Shown: piece by piece, positions 56,066-64,000 of the stretch
How positions within the stretch are numbered: the first letter of the stretch is position 1
Layout of the letters: each line of letters starts with the position of its first letter
Source: Pseudomonas oryzihabitans
GTDB lineage: Bacteria; Pseudomonadota; Gammaproteobacteria; Pseudomonadales; Pseudomonadaceae
Direction of reading: 5' to 3'
Assembly: GCF_001518815.1 (NCBI RefSeq)
Contig: NZ_CP013987.1
Span: forward strand, 2,750,501 to 2,814,500
Length of the DNA stretch: 64,000 bases
Notes under the pieces: model-generated
The model's input: the letters and a program-made list of their open reading frames with translations, nothing else
Database searches by the model: none
Told to the model about the DNA's origin: nothing
Position numbers and translations under genes: made by a program

Positions 56066-57052
56066 ATGACCGAAAAACAAAAAGAATTTCTGCAGAAGTT
56101 TGGCGCCCTGGTCAGCCTGCTGGCCCTGATCGCGGTGTTTTCCTCCATGAGCAGTGCCTTCCTCACCATGGGCAACGGCATGAGCGTGGCCTTGCAAGTC
56201 ACCTCCATCGCCTTTCTCGGCCTCGGTGCGACGGCGGTGATCATCACCGGCGGCATCGACCTCTCGGTGGGCTCGGTGCTGGCCCTGGCCGGCGTGGCCA
56301 ACGCCATGGCAGTCAAGGCCGGCGCGTCCATCGAGGTGGGCATCCTGGTCGGTCTGATCGTCGGCGGGATCTGCGGCGCGATCAACGGTCTGTTCGTGAC
56401 CCTGGTCAAGCTGCCGCCCTTCATCGCCACCCTGGGCATGATGCTGGTGGCCCGCGGCCTGGCGCTGCGACTGACCGATGCCCAGCCCATTTCCGGACTC
56501 GGCGCGGCCTTTGGCGTGCTCGGCAACGGCACCCTGGGCCGCATCGAGCGCATCGGCGACGACGGCTTTCCCAACGTGATCTTTCCGGGCATCCCCTACC
56601 CGGTGATCATCATGATCGTCCTGGCCATCGCCCTGTGGCTGGTGCTCAGCCGTACCCGCCTGGGCCGCCACATCTATGCCGTGGGCTCGAACGCCGAAGC
56701 GGCCCGGCTCTCCGGGGTCAAGGTGCGCGCGGTCACGCTCTTCACCTATGTGCTGTCCGGCGTGCTGGCCGGCCTGACCGGCGCGGTGCTGATGTCGCGC
56801 CTGGTCACCGCCCAGCCGAACGAAGGGGTGATGTACGAACTGGACGCCATCGCCAGCGCGGTGATCGGCGGCACCTCCCTCTCCGGTGGCATCGGCAGCG
56901 TGTCGGGCACCCTGATCGGCGCCTTCACCATCGGCGTGCTGCGCAACGGCCTCAACATGCTCGGCGTCTCCAGTTTCACCCAGCAGATCATCATCGGCCT
57001 GGTGATCCTGCTGACCGTCTGTATCGACCAGCTCCGCAACCGCAAGAAGTGA
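56066..57052 (+). CDS. Ribose-type sugar ABC transporter permease
   Basis: A 328-residue RbsC/MglC-type permease with about eight to ten hydrophobic spans. Motifs: AFLGLGATAVIITGGIDLSVGSVLALAG and GRHIYAVGSNAEAARLSGVKVRAVTLFTYVLSGVLAGLTG, which is the coupling region. ELDAIASAVIGGTSLSGGIGSV is typical too. ATG 56066 lies 37 bp after the ATPase stop; the open frame to 55958 is out-of-frame shadow. Confidence 0.92.
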   Translation: MTEKQKEFLQKFGALVSLLALIAVFSSMSSAFLTMGNGMSVALQVTSIAFLGLGATAVIITGGIDLSVGSVLALAGVANAMAVKAGASIEVGILVGLIVGGICGAINGLFVTLVKLPPFIATLGMMLVARGLALRLTDAQPISGLGAAFGVLGNGTLGRIERIGDDGFPNVIFPGIPYPVIIMIVLAIALWLVLSRTRLGRHIYAVGSNAEAARLSGVKVRAVTLFTYVLSGVLAGLTGAVLMSRLVTAQPNEGVMYELDAIASAVIGGTSLSGGIGSVSGTLIGAFTIGVLRNGLNMLGVSSFTQQIIIGLVILLTVCIDQLRNRKK

Positions 57053-57082
57053 ACCCTCGATAACAACAACAAGGAACGACCG

Positions 57083-58027
57083 ATGAAAAACTTCAAGAAA
57101 GTGGTCCTGGGTGTCGCCCTCTCCGCCGCGACCTCCCTGGCGCTGGCCGGTAACGGCGAGATCGCCGTCATCGTCAAGAGTGCCAACTCCAATTACTGGC
57201 AGAACGTGCAGAAGGGCGTGCAGGAAACGGCCAAGCAGCACACCAGCTACAAGGTCACCTTCCAGGGACCGGCCTCGGAATCGGCGATCGCCGACGAGGT
57301 GAACATGGTGGTCAATGCCGTCAACCGCGGCGTCTCGGGCATCGTGCTGGCGCCGTCCGACCCGGACGCCCTGGTCCCGGCCATCAAGCAGGCCTGGGAA
57401 GCCCATATCCCGGTGGTGCTGATCGACTCCTCGGTGGCGGAAAGCGGCGCGCCCTACTACCAGTCCTTTCTCTCCACCGACAACAACAAGGCCGGCGAGC
57501 TTTCCGCCCAGCGCATGATCGAGAAGGTCGGCAAGACCGGCAAGATCGCCATCATGTCCTATGTGCCGGGCACCGGCTCGGAAGTGGGCCGGGTCGGCGG
57601 CTTCCGCAAATACCTGGAGCAGCATTCGCAGCTGACCGTGGTGGGCCCCTTCTATTCCCAGTCGCAGATGGCCAACGCCCTCAACCAGACCACCGACGTC
57701 CTGGCCTCCAATCCCGACCTCAAGGGCATCTACGGCGCCAACGAACCCACCGCGGTTGGCATGGCGCGGGCCATCGCCCAGTCCGGCAAGGCCGGCAAGC
57801 TGCAGGCCATCGGCTTCGACGGCAACGAGGACCTGCAGGGCTTCGTGCGCGACGGCACCCTGGACGCCATCGTGGTGCAGAGTTCCTATCGCATGGGCCT
57901 GGAATCGGTCGCCACGGTGATCAAGGTGATCGAGAAGCAGAAGGTGCCCAAGTTCATCGACACCGGCGTCCTGCTCATCGACAAGGCCAACCTGGATAGC
58001 GCCGACGCCCGCAACGTGCTGTATTGA
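57083..58027 (+). CDS. Periplasmic sugar-binding protein of the ABC importer
   Basis: A 314-residue RbsB-type binding protein with a signal peptide (MKNFKKVVLGVALSAATSLALA). Mature motifs: EIAVIVKSANSNYWQNVQKGVQETA, GIVLAPSDPDALVPAIKQAW, and GFDGNEDLQGFVRDGTLDAIVVQ. AAGGAAC precedes ATG 57083. It hands its sugar to the permease just upstream. Order ATPase-permease-binding protein is usual in such operons. The ligand may be a 6-deoxyhexose, given the enzymes that follow. Confidence 0.92.
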   Translation: MKNFKKVVLGVALSAATSLALAGNGEIAVIVKSANSNYWQNVQKGVQETAKQHTSYKVTFQGPASESAIADEVNMVVNAVNRGVSGIVLAPSDPDALVPAIKQAWEAHIPVVLIDSSVAESGAPYYQSFLSTDNNKAGELSAQRMIEKVGKTGKIAIMSYVPGTGSEVGRVGGFRKYLEQHSQLTVVGPFYSQSQMANALNQTTDVLASNPDLKGIYGANEPTAVGMARAIAQSGKAGKLQAIGFDGNEDLQGFVRDGTLDAIVVQSSYRMGLESVATVIKVIEKQKVPKFIDTGVLLIDKANLDSADARNVLY

Positions 58028-58041
58028 ACGGAGGCCTGGCG

Positions 58042-59058
58042 ATGAACCTCTCTGAGCGGCGACACCTGGCCGGAAGCCCCCTGACGCTCCCGGTACTCGG
58101 GCTCGGCTGTTCCCAGCTGGGCGGGCTGCACCAGGAGATGCCGGCGCAGCAGGCCGTCGATACCTTGGCGAACGCCTGGCAGCAGGGTATCCGCTACTTC
58201 GATACGGCGCCCTTCTACGGCCATGGCCGCTCGGAGCATCGCCTCGGGACCGTTCTCGACGAACAGGAGCGCGATGAGTTCGTGCTCAGCAGCAAGGTGG
58301 GCCGGCTGCTCGCCCCCAACGGCAGCGAGCGCGCGAACGACGACGGCTGGGCCCGTCCATTGCCCTTCAAGCCGGTCTACGACTACAGCTACGACGCCAT
58401 CCTGAGATCCCATGAAGACAGCCTGCAGCGGCTGGGGCTGTCACGCATCGACATCCTCTATGTGCACGACATCGGTCGCCGCACCCATGGCGAGCGCCAT
58501 GACCTGCACTGGCAGGCCCTGACCCAGGGCGGGGGTTTTCGGGCACTGGAGCAGTTGCGCAGCAGTGGCCAGGTCCGGGCGATCGGACTGGGCGTAAACG
58601 AATGGGAAATCGTCGTCGAAAGCATGGGTGAATGCCAGCTGGACTGTACCCTGCTGGCGGGCCGCTACACCCTGCTGGAGCAGCAGAGCCTGCGCCCACT
58701 GCTCGACCGCTGCGTTGCCGGCGGCAATGCCATCGTCGCCGGTGGCGTCTTCAATTCTGGGATTCTCGCCGGTGGCCAGCATTTCGACTATGGCGTCGCG
58801 CCGGCGGCGGTGGTGGCCAAGGTCGGAGCGTTGCAGGAGGTCTGCACCGAATTCGCGATACCCCTAGCAGCGGCGGCCCTGCAGTTTCCGCTGGCGCACC
58901 CAGCGGTGGTGTCCTGCGTCATCGGCGCCCGCAGCGCCGAGCAGGTCAGCACCAACGTTGCCTGGCTGCAGACGCCGATCCCGGTGGCTTTCTGGAACAC
59001 CCTCAAGCAACGCGGCTTGCTGGACGATGCTGCCCCCGTGCTAGGAAACCCGGCATGA
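58042..59058 (+). CDS. Aldo-keto reductase, aldose 1-dehydrogenase type (L-fucose-like)
   Basis: A 338-residue aldo-keto reductase. The catalytic Asp-Tyr pair is in RYFDTAPFYGHGRSEHRLG, and IDILYVHDIGRRTHG follows. This subgroup includes D-threo-aldose 1-dehydrogenase/L-fucose dehydrogenase and pyridoxal 4-dehydrogenase. It would oxidise the imported sugar to its lactone. ATG 58042 has GGAGG 7 bases upstream; the frame open to 58024 overlaps the binding-protein gene. The identity as L-fucose dehydrogenase is likely but not proven. Confidence 0.83.
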   Translation: MNLSERRHLAGSPLTLPVLGLGCSQLGGLHQEMPAQQAVDTLANAWQQGIRYFDTAPFYGHGRSEHRLGTVLDEQERDEFVLSSKVGRLLAPNGSERANDDGWARPLPFKPVYDYSYDAILRSHEDSLQRLGLSRIDILYVHDIGRRTHGERHDLHWQALTQGGGFRALEQLRSSGQVRAIGLGVNEWEIVVESMGECQLDCTLLAGRYTLLEQQSLRPLLDRCVAGGNAIVAGGVFNSGILAGGQHFDYGVAPAAVVAKVGALQEVCTEFAIPLAAAALQFPLAHPAVVSCVIGARSAEQVSTNVAWLQTPIPVAFWNTLKQRGLLDDAAPVLGNPA

Positions 59059-59213
59059 GACTGCCCTGCCAGGTTTATCTCCCGGTCGGCGCCACCGCCG
59101 TCCTCTACCGACGAAGCCGACCGCTCGCGGTCATTCCCGGCGAAAGCATCGCCACGAATCCAACGTGCATCCCGAGCGATGCGGAGTTTCATCATGCTGA
59201 CCGTCATCTGTGA
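59055..59213 (+). CDS. Possible 52-residue small ORF coupled to the aldo-keto reductase
   Basis: ATG 59055 overlaps the reductase stop by 4 bases (ATGA), and the frame ends at 59213, 20 bases inside the alcohol dehydrogenase gene. It begins MRLPCQVYLPVGATAVLYRR and contains mixed hydrophobic and charged residues; no signal peptide or domain is recognised. The coupling geometry is suggestive, but 135-bp gaps in GC-rich DNA often stay open by chance. Confidence 0.25.
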   Translation: MRLPCQVYLPVGATAVLYRRSRPLAVIPGESIATNPTCIPSDAEFHHADRHL

Positions 59214-60204
59214 AAAACCCGGCCTGCTGGTCTCCCGCGATACTCCCAAGCCCGCGCGTGGCAAAGGCGAAACCCTGATCCGCATCCGGCGGGTCGGCGT
59301 CTGCGGGACCGACCTGCACATCTACGAAGGTAACCAGCCCTATCTGGAATACCCGCGGGTGATGGGCCACGAGATTTCCGGCATCGTCGAGGAAACCGAC
59401 GACAGCGGGCGCCTGCAGGCGGGGGATATTGTCTATGTGGTGCCCTACCTGTCCTGCGGCCAGTGCATCGCCTGCCGCCAGGGCAAGACCAACTGCTGCA
59501 CCAGGATCGCGGTCCTGGGCGTGCATCGTGACGGCGCCTTGACCGAGTACCTCAGTCTGCCCGACCGCTTCGTCTTCAAGGCCGAGGGCCTCACCCTCGA
59601 CCAGGCGGCGATGGTGGAATTTCTCGCCATCGGCGCCCATGCCGTGCGCCGTTCGGGGCTGGGCCAGGCCCAGCGCGTGCTGGTGGTGGGCGCCGGCCCC
59701 ATCGGCATGGCGGCGGCGATCTTCGCCGGCATCGCCGGGGCCCAGGTCACCGTCCTCGACACCCGCACCGATCGCCTGGAATTCTGTCGCCAGCACCTGC
59801 AGGTCGCGGCCACGGTGACCGTCGGTGACGGCGACAAGGACGAACTGGCGCGGCTGACCGATGGCGACTTCTTCGACGTGGTGTTCGACGCCACCGGCAA
59901 CGCCCGCGCCATCGAGCGCGGTTTCGAATTCGTCGCCCATGCCGGCAGCTATGTGCTGATCTCGGTGGTCAAGGACCACATCCGCTTCGCCGATCCCGAG
60001 TTCCACAAGCGCGAGACCACCCTGCTGGGCAGTCGCAACGCCACCGCCGAGGATTTCCAGCACGTCGAGCGCTGCCTGCGCGAGGGACTGATCCCGGACG
60101 CGGCACTCAACACCCATCGCCTGCAACTGGCCGAGCTGCCCACCCGTTTCGCGGAGCTGCTGGACCCGGCCCGTGGCGTCGTCAAAGCCATCGTCGAAAT
60201 CTGA
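59194..60204 (+). CDS. Zinc-dependent alcohol dehydrogenase (MDR family)
   Basis: A 336-residue medium-chain dehydrogenase. Catalytic zinc ligands: Cys in RRVGVCGTDLHIYEG, His-Glu in VMGHEISGIVEE, and a structural-zinc-like set CGQCIACRQGKTNCC. The NAD site is VLVVGAGPIGMAAAIFAG. It resembles sugar-acid/polyol dehydrogenases such as L-galactonate or L-gulonate 5-dehydrogenases (LgoD type). In context it may act on the aldonate from the preceding step. ATG 59194 has GGAG 8 bases upstream. Confidence 0.85.
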   Translation: MLTVICEKPGLLVSRDTPKPARGKGETLIRIRRVGVCGTDLHIYEGNQPYLEYPRVMGHEISGIVEETDDSGRLQAGDIVYVVPYLSCGQCIACRQGKTNCCTRIAVLGVHRDGALTEYLSLPDRFVFKAEGLTLDQAAMVEFLAIGAHAVRRSGLGQAQRVLVVGAGPIGMAAAIFAGIAGAQVTVLDTRTDRLEFCRQHLQVAATVTVGDGDKDELARLTDGDFFDVVFDATGNARAIERGFEFVAHAGSYVLISVVKDHIRFADPEFHKRETTLLGSRNATAEDFQHVERCLREGLIPDAALNTHRLQLAELPTRFAELLDPARGVVKAIVEI

Positions 60205-60243
60205 ACGGGTCTGATCGGCCGCCACCGGCCGAGGAGCGAGAAC

Positions 60244-60582
60244 ATGACACGCTACTGTCTGCTGCTGGACCTGCGGGACGACCCCGCGCTCATCGCCGAA
60301 TACGAACGCCAGCACGCGGCGGTCTGGCCCGAGGTCATCGCCCATCTGCGCGAGGCCGGCGTCGTCAACATGACCATCTGGCGCCTCGGTTGCCGCCTGA
60401 CCATGCTGCTCGAAGCCGGGCCGGACTTCTCCTTTGCGCGGATGCAGGCGCTGGAGCAGCGCAATCCCAGGATCCAGGAATGGGAAACCCTGATGGCGCG
60501 CTATCAGCTGTCCTCACCCGAGGCGGGATCGGAGAAGTGGCAGCTGGCGACGCCGCTGTTCGAGCTGGCCGCCCTGCCCTGA
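60244..60582 (+). CDS. L-rhamnose/L-fucose mutarotase-like protein
   Basis: A 112-residue DUF718 (RhaM-like) protein that would interconvert sugar anomers. The conserved Tyr-His pair lies in IAEYERQHAAVWPEVIAHL, like the E. coli RhaM YQRRHNPIWPEL segment. The usual Trp-Trp is replaced by Glu-Trp (PRIQEWETLM). It starts 39 bp after the alcohol dehydrogenase with a GAGGAG site. Its presence is the best argument that the operon handles a 6-deoxyhexose. Confidence 0.85.
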   Translation: MTRYCLLLDLRDDPALIAEYERQHAAVWPEVIAHLREAGVVNMTIWRLGCRLTMLLEAGPDFSFARMQALEQRNPRIQEWETLMARYQLSSPEAGSEKWQLATPLFELAALP

Positions 60583-60646
60583 GCCGCTGGCGCCGAACCG
60601 GGTAGCCCATGAGATACTGAAGCCCTTGAAGATGCAGGTTTCATCA

Positions 60647-61354
60647 ATGACGCTGCCCACTGCCACCACCGAAAGAAAGCTCTACCAGAAGATCGCGGAT
60701 CGCCTGCGCCAGCACATCCGCGAGGGCGCCATCGAAGCCGGTACCCGTCTGCCGCCGGAGCGCGATCTGGCCCAGCTGCTGGGCGTCTCCCGGCCATCGC
60801 TGCGCGAAGCCCTGATCGCCCTGGAAATCGAAGGCAACATCGAGGTCCGCCAGGGCTCCGGGATCTATGTGAACGCGGCCCTGCTGAACACCGGAGCACG
60901 TACCTCCACCCTCGGCGAGAGTCCTTCGGAGCTGATGCACGCCCGGGCCATGATCGAGGGCGCGACCATCGTGCTGGCCTGTTCCCTGGGCGGCAAGGCC
61001 GATTACCGCTACCTGGCGAAGTGCATCCAGAACATGAGCGACAAGATCGCCCAGGGACTTTCGCCCATGGAGGACGATCGCAAGTTCCACTGCCGCCTGG
61101 CCCGGATGAGCGGCAACTCCACGCTGGTACGCATCATCACCTCGCTGTTCGACGAGCGCCATAGCCCCCTCTCCACCCACGTCGCCGAGCAGACCGAAAG
61201 CCAGAAGACCTGGGGCGTCGCCGTGGCCGAACACGAAGCCATCCTGCGCGCGGTGGAAGCCCGCGACCTGATCGGTGCCCAGACCGCCATGCGCCACCAC
61301 CTGCTCTGTTCGGAAGCGCGCTGGCTCGAGGGCTTCGCCTCCAGCGAGGATTGA
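60647..61354 (+). CDS. FadR-type GntR-family regulator
   Basis: A 235-residue regulator: winged-helix region KLYQKIADRLRQHIREGAIEAGTRLPPERDLAQLLGVSRPSLREALIALEIEGNIEVRQGSGIYV, then an all-helical FCD effector domain (LMHARAMIEGATIVLA, DDRKFHCRLARMSGNSTLVRI, EHEAILRAVEARDLIGAQTAMRHHL) with probable metal-binding His residues. ATG 60647 fits the family; ATG 60632 and TTG 60626 are alternatives. It is the last gene of the importer operon and probably binds the double operator at 54354. Confidence 0.88.
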   Translation: MTLPTATTERKLYQKIADRLRQHIREGAIEAGTRLPPERDLAQLLGVSRPSLREALIALEIEGNIEVRQGSGIYVNAALLNTGARTSTLGESPSELMHARAMIEGATIVLACSLGGKADYRYLAKCIQNMSDKIAQGLSPMEDDRKFHCRLARMSGNSTLVRIITSLFDERHSPLSTHVAEQTESQKTWGVAVAEHEAILRAVEARDLIGAQTAMRHHLLCSEARWLEGFASSED

Positions 61355-61716
61355 GGACGGCAGCGTCGCACCCGTGACCGGCGGATCTGCCGTCTGAGCC
61401 AACTCTTGACGATGAGAGAAAACCGGTTCTTTTCAGCAGGCGCCGCGCCAGCCTTTTCGCCGGCCATCGTCCGCTGATACTCAGCGCGGATCGCTACCCC
61501 CGCATCCAGCAAGACTTGGCAAGGACCTCGACCCGGCCATCAGCGGCTGAGCAATGACACCCTTTTCGCCCCTCAGGGCCATACTCAAAAAGTATTCACC
61601 CACGACTTTTCATATATTTTTAATCTTTCAGCAAAGTCCTTAAGGTTCCCGTCGTGAGCGGCTATCGCCTCACGATGAAACGCGCCCAATAACAATAATG
61701 CGTCAAGGAACCCACC
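61355..61716. other. Gap before the OprD-type porin gene
   Basis: I see no gene. The stretch 61580-61650 is AT-rich (CATATATTTTTAATC near 61611) and should hold the porin promoter. At 61515-61527, TTGGCAAGGACC resembles the GntR half-site of 54354 but has an extra base. An inverted GACGGCAG/CTGCCGTC pair lies at about 61357-61396. Confidence 0.4.
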
Positions 61717-62955
61717 ATGCGCCTGTCACCGCTAGCACTCGGGGTTGGTACCGCCGCCCTCGCCTCCTTCCTTCCCCTCGATGCCTCCGCCGAGCTGTTC
61801 GCCGACAGCAAGGCCGACCTAGAGCTGCGCAACTTCTACTTCAACGGCGACTATCGCCAATCCGGCGCTCGGCAATCCAAGCGGGAGGAATGGGCCCAGG
61901 GCTTCATTCTCAACTACGAATCCGGCTTCACCGAGGGCCCGGTAGGCTTCGGTATCGACGCCCTGGGCATGCTCGGCCTCAAGCTGGATTCGGGGCCGGA
62001 CCGGCAGAACACCGGTCTGCTGCCGGTGGGCGATGAGCGAGCACCCGACGACTACAGCAAGCTCGGGCTGACCGGCAAGGTCCGGGTGTCCAAGAGCACC
62101 CTGAAGGTCGGCACCCTGATTCCCCGGCTGCAAACCATCCGCAGCAGCAATTCGCGCCTGCTGCCGCAGACCTTCCAGGGCGCCCAGCTGGTGTCCAAGG
62201 AACTGGACAACCTCACCTTCAACGCCGGGCGCCTGACCCAGAACCGGGTCCGCAACGACAGCGCGAACGAGGACATGACCGTGTCGGGCAGCGGCATTCG
62301 CGGCGGCCGACCGAGTGACCAGTTCGACTTCGCCGGGCTGAGCTACAAATGGACCAAGCAGCTCACCACCGTCTACGACTACGGTCATCTCGACCAGAAC
62401 TATGAACAGCATATGTTCAACGTGCTGCACGTCCTGCCGCTCGGCAAGAACCAGTCGCTGGAGACGGATCTGCGCTATGCCCGCTCGCGCAAGGACGGCG
62501 GCACCAACGTCGACAACGATGCCTATGGAGCCAAGTTCACCTACAACCTCGGCCATCATGCCTTCGGCGCCGCCTACCAGCAGATGCACGGCGAGACCGG
62601 CTTTCCCCATCTCAACGGCACCGATTCGTACCTGGTCAACTACGTGATGCTGTCGCCGGACTTCGCCAATCCGGGCGAGCGCTCCTGGCAGGTGCGCTAC
62701 GACTACGACTTCGCGGCCTGGGGCCTTCCGGGACTCGCCTTCATGACCCGCTATCTCAAGGGCGACCATTTCGACGGACCCGGCGGGATCGCCGGCAAGG
62801 AGTGGGAGCGCGATACCGAGCTGGAATACACCGTCCAGACGGGCGCCCTGAAGAACGTCAAGGTGCGCTGGCGCAACGGCAGCTACCGCAGCCGCAACGA
62901 TACCGACCTCGACCAGAACCGCCTGATCCTCAGCTACACCCTGCCCCTGCTCTGA
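61717..62955 (+). CDS. OprD-family outer-membrane porin
   Basis: A 412-residue OprD-type porin with a signal peptide (LALGVGTAALASFLPLDASA). The mature part begins ELFADSKADLELRNFYFNGDYR, and the family segments KSTLKVGTLIPRLQTIRSSNSRLLPQTFQGAQLVSKEL and GPGGIAGKEWERDTELEYTVQTGALKNVKVRWRNGSYR are present. These channels admit small carboxylates or amino acids. The gene lies next to an apparently exported lyase. AAGGAA precedes ATG 61717. Confidence 0.9.
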   Translation: MRLSPLALGVGTAALASFLPLDASAELFADSKADLELRNFYFNGDYRQSGARQSKREEWAQGFILNYESGFTEGPVGFGIDALGMLGLKLDSGPDRQNTGLLPVGDERAPDDYSKLGLTGKVRVSKSTLKVGTLIPRLQTIRSSNSRLLPQTFQGAQLVSKELDNLTFNAGRLTQNRVRNDSANEDMTVSGSGIRGGRPSDQFDFAGLSYKWTKQLTTVYDYGHLDQNYEQHMFNVLHVLPLGKNQSLETDLRYARSRKDGGTNVDNDAYGAKFTYNLGHHAFGAAYQQMHGETGFPHLNGTDSYLVNYVMLSPDFANPGERSWQVRYDYDFAAWGLPGLAFMTRYLKGDHFDGPGGIAGKEWERDTELEYTVQTGALKNVKVRWRNGSYRSRNDTDLDQNRLILSYTLPLL

Positions 62956-63015
62956 CGCCACGGCCGGCTACGCCTCCGCACCGGCCCCGATCCCGCCCCG
63001 AAAGGACCATCGCCC

Positions 63016-64000
63016 ATGCTCGCTACCCCGCGTTTACTGCCGCTTGCCCTGTTCATCGCCCTGGCCGCCGGGACTCCGGCGCTGGCCGCCAACACCGCCG
63101 ACGCGCCCTGCAAGACCACCGCCGAGTGCAAGGCCGAGGTCGCCAGGATCGGCGGCACCGTCACCCACAGCGGCGCCCGCGTTGGAGGCGTCGAAGACCA
63201 GTTCGACGGACTGAACCGCATCAACAAGGCGTCCATCGTGATGCTGACCGAGGAAGGCATCGTCACCCCGGAGATGGGACGCAAGATCGCCGGCGGGGTC
63301 GAATTCGCCATCGACCAGGGCGCTCGGCCGGACGGCAAGCGACCCAGCGACGTGCTCCAGCTGGAAAAGATCATGACCGACAAGATCGGTCCGGAAGCCT
63401 CGCTGATCCACTCGGGCCGCAGTCGCCAGGACATCTATGCCACCTACCGCCTGGCGTCTCTGCGTAGCCAGGTGCTGGCCTACAGCGACGCCGTGAACGC
63501 GACCCGCCAGCGCCTGCTGACCCTCGCCGCCGCCAACGTCGATACCCTGGTGCCGGCCTATACCAACGGCGTCCAGGCGATGCCGATCTCCTACGCCCAC
63601 TATCTGCTCGCCTACGCCGATTCCTTCGCCCGCGACGCCCAGCGCATCGCCCAGCTCTATCAGCGCCTCAACCTCAGCCCGATGGGTACCGCCGTACTGG
63701 CCAACTCCGCCTACCCGCTCAATCGCGAGCGCCTCGCCAGCCTGCTCGGCTTCGATGGCGTGCGCCAGAACTCGCTGGATTCCAGCCAGGTCTCCACCTA
63801 CGACATCCCCATCGAAGCCGCCGATATCGCCGCTTCCTCGGCGATCCGTCTCGGCGCGATGATCGGTGACATCCACACCCAGTACCACCAGATCCGCCCC
63901 TGGCTACTGTTGGAGGAAGGCTCCACCTACACCAGCAGCGCCATGCCGCAGAAACGCAATCCGGGGCTGTTGATGCGCACCCGGGAAGCCGCCTCGGACA
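63016..64000 (+). CDS. Exported argininosuccinate-lyase-family enzyme (partial, runs off window)
   Basis: At least 328 residues with an N-terminal signal-like segment (MLATPRLLPLALFIALAA, cleavage near ALA). The body belongs to the aspartase/fumarase/argininosuccinate lyase superfamily: LIHSGRSRQDIYATYRLASLRSQ corresponds to the ASL HTGRSRNDQ motif, and SSAMPQKRNPG is the superfamily signature loop with catalytic Ser. Cytoplasmic ASL has no signal peptide, so a periplasmic lyase is implied. Substrate unknown. It lies 60 bp after the porin, and AAGGA precedes ATG 63016. Confidence 0.82.
   Translation, partial: MLATPRLLPLALFIALAAGTPALAANTADAPCKTTAECKAEVARIGGTVTHSGARVGGVEDQFDGLNRINKASIVMLTEEGIVTPEMGRKIAGGVEFAIDQGARPDGKRPSDVLQLEKIMTDKIGPEASLIHSGRSRQDIYATYRLASLRSQVLAYSDAVNATRQRLLTLAAANVDTLVPAYTNGVQAMPISYAHYLLAYADSFARDAQRIAQLYQRLNLSPMGTAVLANSAYPLNRERLASLLGFDGVRQNSLDSSQVSTYDIPIEAADIAASSAIRLGAMIGDIHTQYHQIRPWLLLEEGSTYTSSAMPQKRNPGLLMRTREAASD

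Overview
The window is a 64 kb piece of a high-GC gammaproteobacterial chromosome, almost certainly Pseudomonas. The best evidence is gene order: fimV, a degenerate asd paralogue, asd, leuB, a methyltransferase, leuD, leuC and a LysR gene follow one another as in P. aeruginosa, and so do the glucose genes gtsABCD, oprB, gtrS, gltR, glk, edd and gapA. A P. oryzihabitans-like species is my guess, but I cannot confirm it. I found no rRNA, tRNA, CRISPR array, prophage or transposase gene, and no gene that is clearly broken. fimV at the left edge and a lyase gene at the right edge are cut by the window.

Layout. 1-9735: fimV and the leucine/aspartate-semialdehyde block on the minus strand, with a LysR gene divergent from leuC. 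9736-10403: a gene-free array of about three 202-bp repeats. 10404-25187: sugar uptake and the Entner-Doudoroff entry. The gts transporter operon has a sugar kinase and a mannose isomerase-like gene placed between gtsD and oprB. The gtrS-gltR two-component pair, glk and edd follow, then divergent gapA. 25188-25717: more repeats. 25718-38881: a mixed block with scpB, a GlxA-type regulator, a bestrophin, a split chromate transporter with a gluconate permease, a cyclodeaminase-like protein, a DUF2254 membrane protein, an altered cation diffusion facilitator, an amidase, and a TetR/MFS efflux pair. 38975-46675: a gamma-glutamyl-polyamine catabolic operon with a divergent LysR gene. 46787-49330: lrgAB and an aromatic/aspartate aminotransferase.

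49460-64000 is an accessory sugar region. A LacI regulator faces an operator and a three-gene unit made of a Gfo/Idh/MocA dehydrogenase, a TIM-barrel isomerase/epimerase-like protein and a NupG-type MFS permease. Next comes a ribose-type ABC importer with an aldose dehydrogenase, a zinc alcohol dehydrogenase, a rhamnose-mutarotase-like protein and a FadR-type GntR regulator, probably for a 6-deoxyhexose such as L-fucose. An OprD-type porin and an apparently exported argininosuccinate-lyase-family enzyme close the window.

The most interesting points are a 45-bp double operator in front of the ABC operon that fits the FadR-type motif, the exported lyase, the LacI-controlled dehydrogenase/isomerase/permease unit, the mannose genes inside the glucose operon, and a REP-type hairpin between gtsA and gtsB. 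All functions are inferred from motifs and gene context read by eye; no database search was possible.
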